NCBI GenBank assembly: GCA_934462925.1
Contig: CAKSIT010000027.1
Coordinates: 1 to 14,533, forward strand
Direction: 5' to 3'
DNA length: 14,533 nucleotides
Source of the DNA: an uncultured Oscillospiraceae bacterium
GTDB lineage: Bacteria > Bacillota > Clostridia > Oscillospirales > Ruminococcaceae
Shown here: positions 11,678 to 14,533 of the stretch, piece by piece
Layout: each line of letters opens with the position of its first letter
Position numbering within the stretch: the first letter of the stretch is position 1
Notes under the pieces: generated by a model
Database searches by the model: none
Told to the model about the DNA's origin: nothing
Seen by the model: the letters and a program-made list of their open reading frames with translations, nothing else
Translations under genes and position numbers: made by a program

Positions 11678-13699
11678 TTACTGCACGTTGTATTTCTGCA
11701 TGAGATACGCGCTGTTCGCTGCGATATCCGCTTCTTCGTGCAATTCGTCCGCGATTGCGACGTCGTAGTAATAGTAGCCACCGCCGTCGTAATAGCTGCT
11801 TACGCCGCCAAGCTGAACGTTGCCCGACGTCATTTGCGGGGCGGTCGTAGGCGCGCTGCCCGCGTATTCGCCGTTAATGTATACCTTAACCTGCGCCGCT
11901 GCGTCAATTGCGATACATATTACGGTTTTTTGCAGCGAGGACGCGCTTGTCGCAAGCCCCGCTGCGTTTACCTGTCCGTAAACCGTCCACACGGAGTTCG
12001 CGCCGCCCAGCAGCACGGACGTCCCCCAGCTGCCCGCGCCCGGGGCTGTCAGCGTGCGCAGCGAGTTTGCGCTGGCATTGCGCGCGACAACGTATATAGT
12101 GCGCGGCATAGCGCTGATTGTCGCGACGTAGGGTATTATTCCCTGCGAAGCCGCCGACCCCTGCACAAACACGCCGTCGCCGTTCAGGGCAGCCCCGCTG
12201 AACGTGCAGTCCACGTTCCCGCCCGCCGCCTGATTGCGCCACGTGATATTCGTGCCTGATTGCGCCATGCTGTCGCAGTTGTAACGATACGCGCACTTTT
12301 TGGTGAGCGCGTCCGCAGCCGCAGGGCGGCGAAGCCCGCGCGCCATAGCCACCGCCCAAAATACGGCGTTATGAAGCGCAACATTAGTCACCCCCGCCGC
12401 GAACGTCGGCTCGAACTCCCCGCCCTTGTCGTCCGAGATTTTTGCTATTGCGCCGCCCTCGGCAAACTCCGCCGTGTACGTAACGCCGTTGTATTTTACG
12501 GCGGCGTCGCTTGTTACGGCGTACTCGGTTAGGGGCGCGGTGGGATTCGCAGCGGCGCTGCCGCGTTCCGTGCGCACCGTCCGCAAGGTCGCCTCGTTCT
12601 TCTTCGCGTAGCCGTCCAGCAGCTTCGGCTTGCTCTCGCCAAGCGTGAGCTTTACGGAGTATTCCGTCGCCGTGCGGCGTATTTTCGCCGCAGAAATAAC
12701 GCTGTCGAGCTGCAGCGAGCGCCCCGCGTCGTACACCGTGACGATATCGCCTACATCATAGAGCGCGCGGTAGTCGAGCGGGCTGCCCGCGTCAATCGTG
12801 AGCGAATCCGTTTCTTCCATGCGGTCCGCCATGTTATGCTCGGCCTCAACGCCGTAAACGTCGGGGTCAAGGCTCTCGCCCGAAAGCGCGCAGTACTCCT
12901 CGCGCCGCGAATACCCCGCGCCCGCCGTGCGCCCCTCGGTCTGCCCTGCGGCGGGGTATTGCACAACAGTCCCGTTTATGTCGCAGTATAGCGCGTTTTT
13001 CGCGGACGTAACGCCCACCTCGCGGGTCATTTCGGAGATGTTGCGCAGCCCCTCGGAAAAGATAACGCGCGGGTTCTCGCTCTGCCCTGCGGAGCGGTCA
13101 ACCTGCGCGGCTACATCAAACACGAACACGGGGTTCGTCCGCCCCACGCCCTCGCTCAGGTCAACGGACACCCGCCAGCCAAGCCCCGCCGCGCCGCAAA
13201 GCTCCGTCACAAGCTCGCCCACGTTTTGCAGGCGGGGGAGCGCGTGGTCGTCCGCCGTGCCGCGCCCAAGGTCGGGGGCGACTGCGAAGCGCGGCAGGTT
13301 GCGCTCCGTCACGGACGATTCGCAGAGATTCGCCGCGACGTAGTGCTTCACGCACGCCTCGGTCGTCCCCGAAAACGCGTCCGAGCCGTCTGCGGAGGTC
13401 TCGTCGGAAAGCGTCACCCTGTCGTAAAGCAGGCCGTTCAGGTCGTAGCCCGTTATCTTCGCCTTGTCCAACGAGGTCTGGATATTGCGCACCATAAGCG
13501 CGTCGCCGTCCGCCGTCACTAGCACGGTGTTCACCCCGATTTCGCCGCGGAAGCGCGAGTTTATCGGTATCTCGAGCGTGAACGTTCCCACGCCGTTAAA
13601 GTACCGCTCATACTCGAACGAAATGCTGTCCGTGACATCGCCCACCTTGCATTCCGCCCATGTTTTCCCCTCCTCGGGGAGCGTGTAAATGCCTATCAC
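11678..13699 (-). CDS. Siphophage tail hub protein (ReqiPepy6 Gp37-like) with C-terminal lectin-like domain
   Basis: The 673-residue product begins with a GTG that directly follows the TAG of the upstream gene. Residues about 1-375 resemble the siphovirus ReqiPepy6 Gp37-like/tail-hub family: ITGYDLNGLLYDRVT, NVGELVTELCGAAGLGW, AKNALYCDINGTVV, YDVGDIVTVYD and YSVKLTLGESKPK are typical of this baseplate hub fold. A linker with small beta segments follows (about 385-460). Residues about 470-673 look like a LamG/concanavalin-type jelly roll (IIPYVATISAMPRTIYVVAR, VKVYINGEYAGSAPTT, YYYYDVAIADE), a fold that often binds glycans. The protein would join the tail tube to the host-binding device and recognise surface sugars. 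The hub part is fairly firm; the lectin part is read from pattern alone. Confidence 0.82.
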   Translation of the reverse strand: MIGIYTLPEEGKTWAECKVGDVTDSISFEYERYFNGVGTFTLEIPINSRFRGEIGVNTVLVTADGDALMVRNIQTSLDKAKITGYDLNGLLYDRVTLSDETSADGSDAFSGTTEACVKHYVAANLCESSVTERNLPRFAVAPDLGRGTADDHALPRLQNVGELVTELCGAAGLGWRVSVDLSEGVGRTNPVFVFDVAAQVDRSAGQSENPRVIFSEGLRNISEMTREVGVTSAKNALYCDINGTVVQYPAAGQTEGRTAGAGYSRREEYCALSGESLDPDVYGVEAEHNMADRMEETDSLTIDAGSPLDYRALYDVGDIVTVYDAGRSLQLDSVISAAKIRRTATEYSVKLTLGESKPKLLDGYAKKNEATLRTVRTERGSAAANPTAPLTEYAVTSDAAVKYNGVTYTAEFAEGGAIAKISDDKGGEFEPTFAAGVTNVALHNAVFWAVAMARGLRRPAAADALTKKCAYRYNCDSMAQSGTNITWRNQAAGGNVDCTFSGAALNGDGVFVQGSAASQGIIPYVATISAMPRTIYVVARNASANSLRTLTAPGAGSWGTSVLLGGANSVWTVYGQVNAAGLATSASSLQKTVICIAIDAAAQVKVYINGEYAGSAPTTAPQMTSGNVQLGGVSSYYDGGGYYYYDVAIADELHEEADIAANSAYLMQKYNVQ

Positions 13700-14482
13700 C
13701 TAGTTCACCCCCATGTAAAGCGCCCGCCAGCGCAGCGCCGTGCCGCCCGTGCCAAGGTCAAGCGCGCGTATCGTGTTCACGCCCGGCGCGAGCGCGAAGA
13801 ACTCGCTGTTCACCGTGAGCAGGTTGTTGGCGTTCGTGCCGTCCGCGAGCGTTACGGTGCATTCGCGCATATCCACCGTGCAGGCCTGCGGCGGCGCTGC
13901 GGCGAAGCCTATGCCCCTGCCCGCCGTCGCCGACACAATGGCAGGCTGCCCGCCCGCAGGCAGCTCCACGCAAAACGGCACGGCTATACCGCAGGTATTG
14001 TTTATCTGCGTTTCGCCCGTGGACAGGCTCGCCGTTTGCTCGGTGCAGTCCTCCCAGTAGGGGTAGTCCGCCACAAGGGAGAACGCCGCGCCGAACAGGA
14101 ACGGCAGCCGCTGCGTAAGCTGCGGCGTTTCCGCAAGGCGGCAGTTAATGCGCCTGCTTCGCGTGCCGTCCGTCCATGTAAGCCGCCCCTCGTGCAGCGG
14201 CACGAACACGCGCAGCAGGCTCTCCCACACCGCAAGCGCCCCCTGCCGCGAGTACCGCCCGTTCTCGCGCGCCGTAAACTCCACGGGCAGCGTTATCGTG
14301 CGGGCGTTCAGGTGCGCGGACACGAGCTTCTGCCCGTCAAGCCCCACGGGCCGGTACGTTACCGTCCGCGCCCCCACCGAAGCCCCGTCGAAGCCCTTGA
14401 GGTCAAGGTGCATGAGCGGGTCCTCCGAGGAAAACTCCGCGGACAGGTTGTTTACTAGGTTTGTGTATGTTACTTTGCGCAT
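13700..14482 (-). CDS. Phage distal tail protein (Dit-like)
   Basis: The 260-residue product resembles the siphovirus tail component/Dit family that forms the ring between tail tube and hub. Supporting features are an N-terminal beta domain with ARTITLPVEFTA (about 60-71), a central helix (LAVWESLLRVFVPLHEGRL), the LPFLFGAAFSLVADYPYWED stretch, and a C-terminal beta domain ending LRWRALYMGVN. The order Dit, hub, fibre, lysis is the standard one. The ATG has AAAGGAGT about eight bases upstream. A terminator-like hairpin precedes the gene at the window edge, so expression may depend on read-through or on antitermination. Base composition is very GC-rich, like the following genes. Confidence 0.78.
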   Translation of the reverse strand: MRKVTYTNLVNNLSAEFSSEDPLMHLDLKGFDGASVGARTVTYRPVGLDGQKLVSAHLNARTITLPVEFTARENGRYSRQGALAVWESLLRVFVPLHEGRLTWTDGTRSRRINCRLAETPQLTQRLPFLFGAAFSLVADYPYWEDCTEQTASLSTGETQINNTCGIAVPFCVELPAGGQPAIVSATAGRGIGFAAAPPQACTVDMRECTVTLADGTNANNLLTVNSEFFALAPGVNTIRALDLGTGGTALRWRALYMGVN

Positions 14483-14506
14483 TGGTACTCCTTTCGGGGA
14501 AAAGAA

Positions 14507-14533
14507 AAAGCACCTACAAAATGTAAGTGCTTT
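14507..14533 (-). terminator. Terminator-like hairpin before the Dit-like gene
   Basis: AAAGCAC (14507-14513) pairs with GTGCTTT (14527-14533) and TACA with TGTA around an AAA loop, with one mismatch. On the minus strand TTTTTCTTTTCC follows. It should stop transcription coming from further upstream tail genes, 25 bases before the Dit start. The window ends within the element, so the outer stem may be longer. Confidence 0.65.

Noticed and set aside
11738..14458. Many long plus-strand frames opposite the tail genes
   Set aside because: GC-rich DNA gives long antisense frames by chance. They are low-complexity Arg/Ala-rich and have no initiation signals.
1..14533. CRISPR array or rRNA
   Set aside because: No regularly spaced repeats with spacers and no rRNA-like sequence were seen on reading through the window.

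Overview
The window looks like accessory DNA from a Gram-positive, clostridia-type host (Oscillospiraceae/Lachnospiraceae-like). The evidence is strong AGGAGG ribosome binding sites, TTGACA/TATAAT promoters with 17-base spacers, an IS30-family element, and Firmicute-type integration and siphophage tail genes. No housekeeping locus fixes the species. Base composition changes sharply: roughly 1-9,400 is moderate to AT-rich, while from about 9,700 on the sequence is strongly GC-rich with GCG/CGC/GCC codons. This suggests that DNA from two sources meets here.

Layout. (A) 1-2,390 is a scrapyard. It holds a complete YdcF/DUF218-type gene on the plus strand, an IS30-family element whose right end is missing and which abuts the end of that gene, and the C-terminal remnant of an S41 peptidase. 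(B) 2,391-5,264 is a compact minus-strand operon reading Vsr-like nuclease, m5C methyltransferase, unknown 133-residue protein, second m5C methyltransferase. All three junctions are tight (two overlaps and a 16-base gap) and one good promoter drives the operon. No recognisable restriction endonuclease is present. (C) 5,265-5,960 has no intact gene. It carries a cluster of inverted repeats and the relic of a gene start, reminiscent of an oriT/mobilisation region. (D) 5,961-8,974 is an integration/regulation module: an XRE repressor, a divergent small DNA-binding protein gene broken by one amber codon, an excisionase-like protein and a tyrosine integrase. (E) 8,975-9,386 is an attachment region. 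The 3' half of a tRNA-Glu(UUC) gene, without its 5' half, lies between the integrase and the phage genes, with short direct repeats on both sides. (F) 9,387-9,671 is a lone plus-strand gene behind a perfect consensus promoter. (G) 9,677-14,533 is the end of a siphophage late operon on the minus strand: Dit-like tail protein, hub protein with a C-terminal lectin-like domain, small tail-fibre protein, XhlA-like membrane protein, holin, GH25 endolysin and terminator.

How it fits together. The order lysin - tRNA-half core - integrase is what an attP site looks like in a circular or excised phage. It is equally what the internal junction looks like between two elements sitting in tandem in the same tRNA-Glu gene. 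Either reading explains why the 5' half of the tRNA is absent. The composition break favours two elements in tandem. The Vsr/double-methyltransferase operon with an unassigned small protein is the least explained gene set here.
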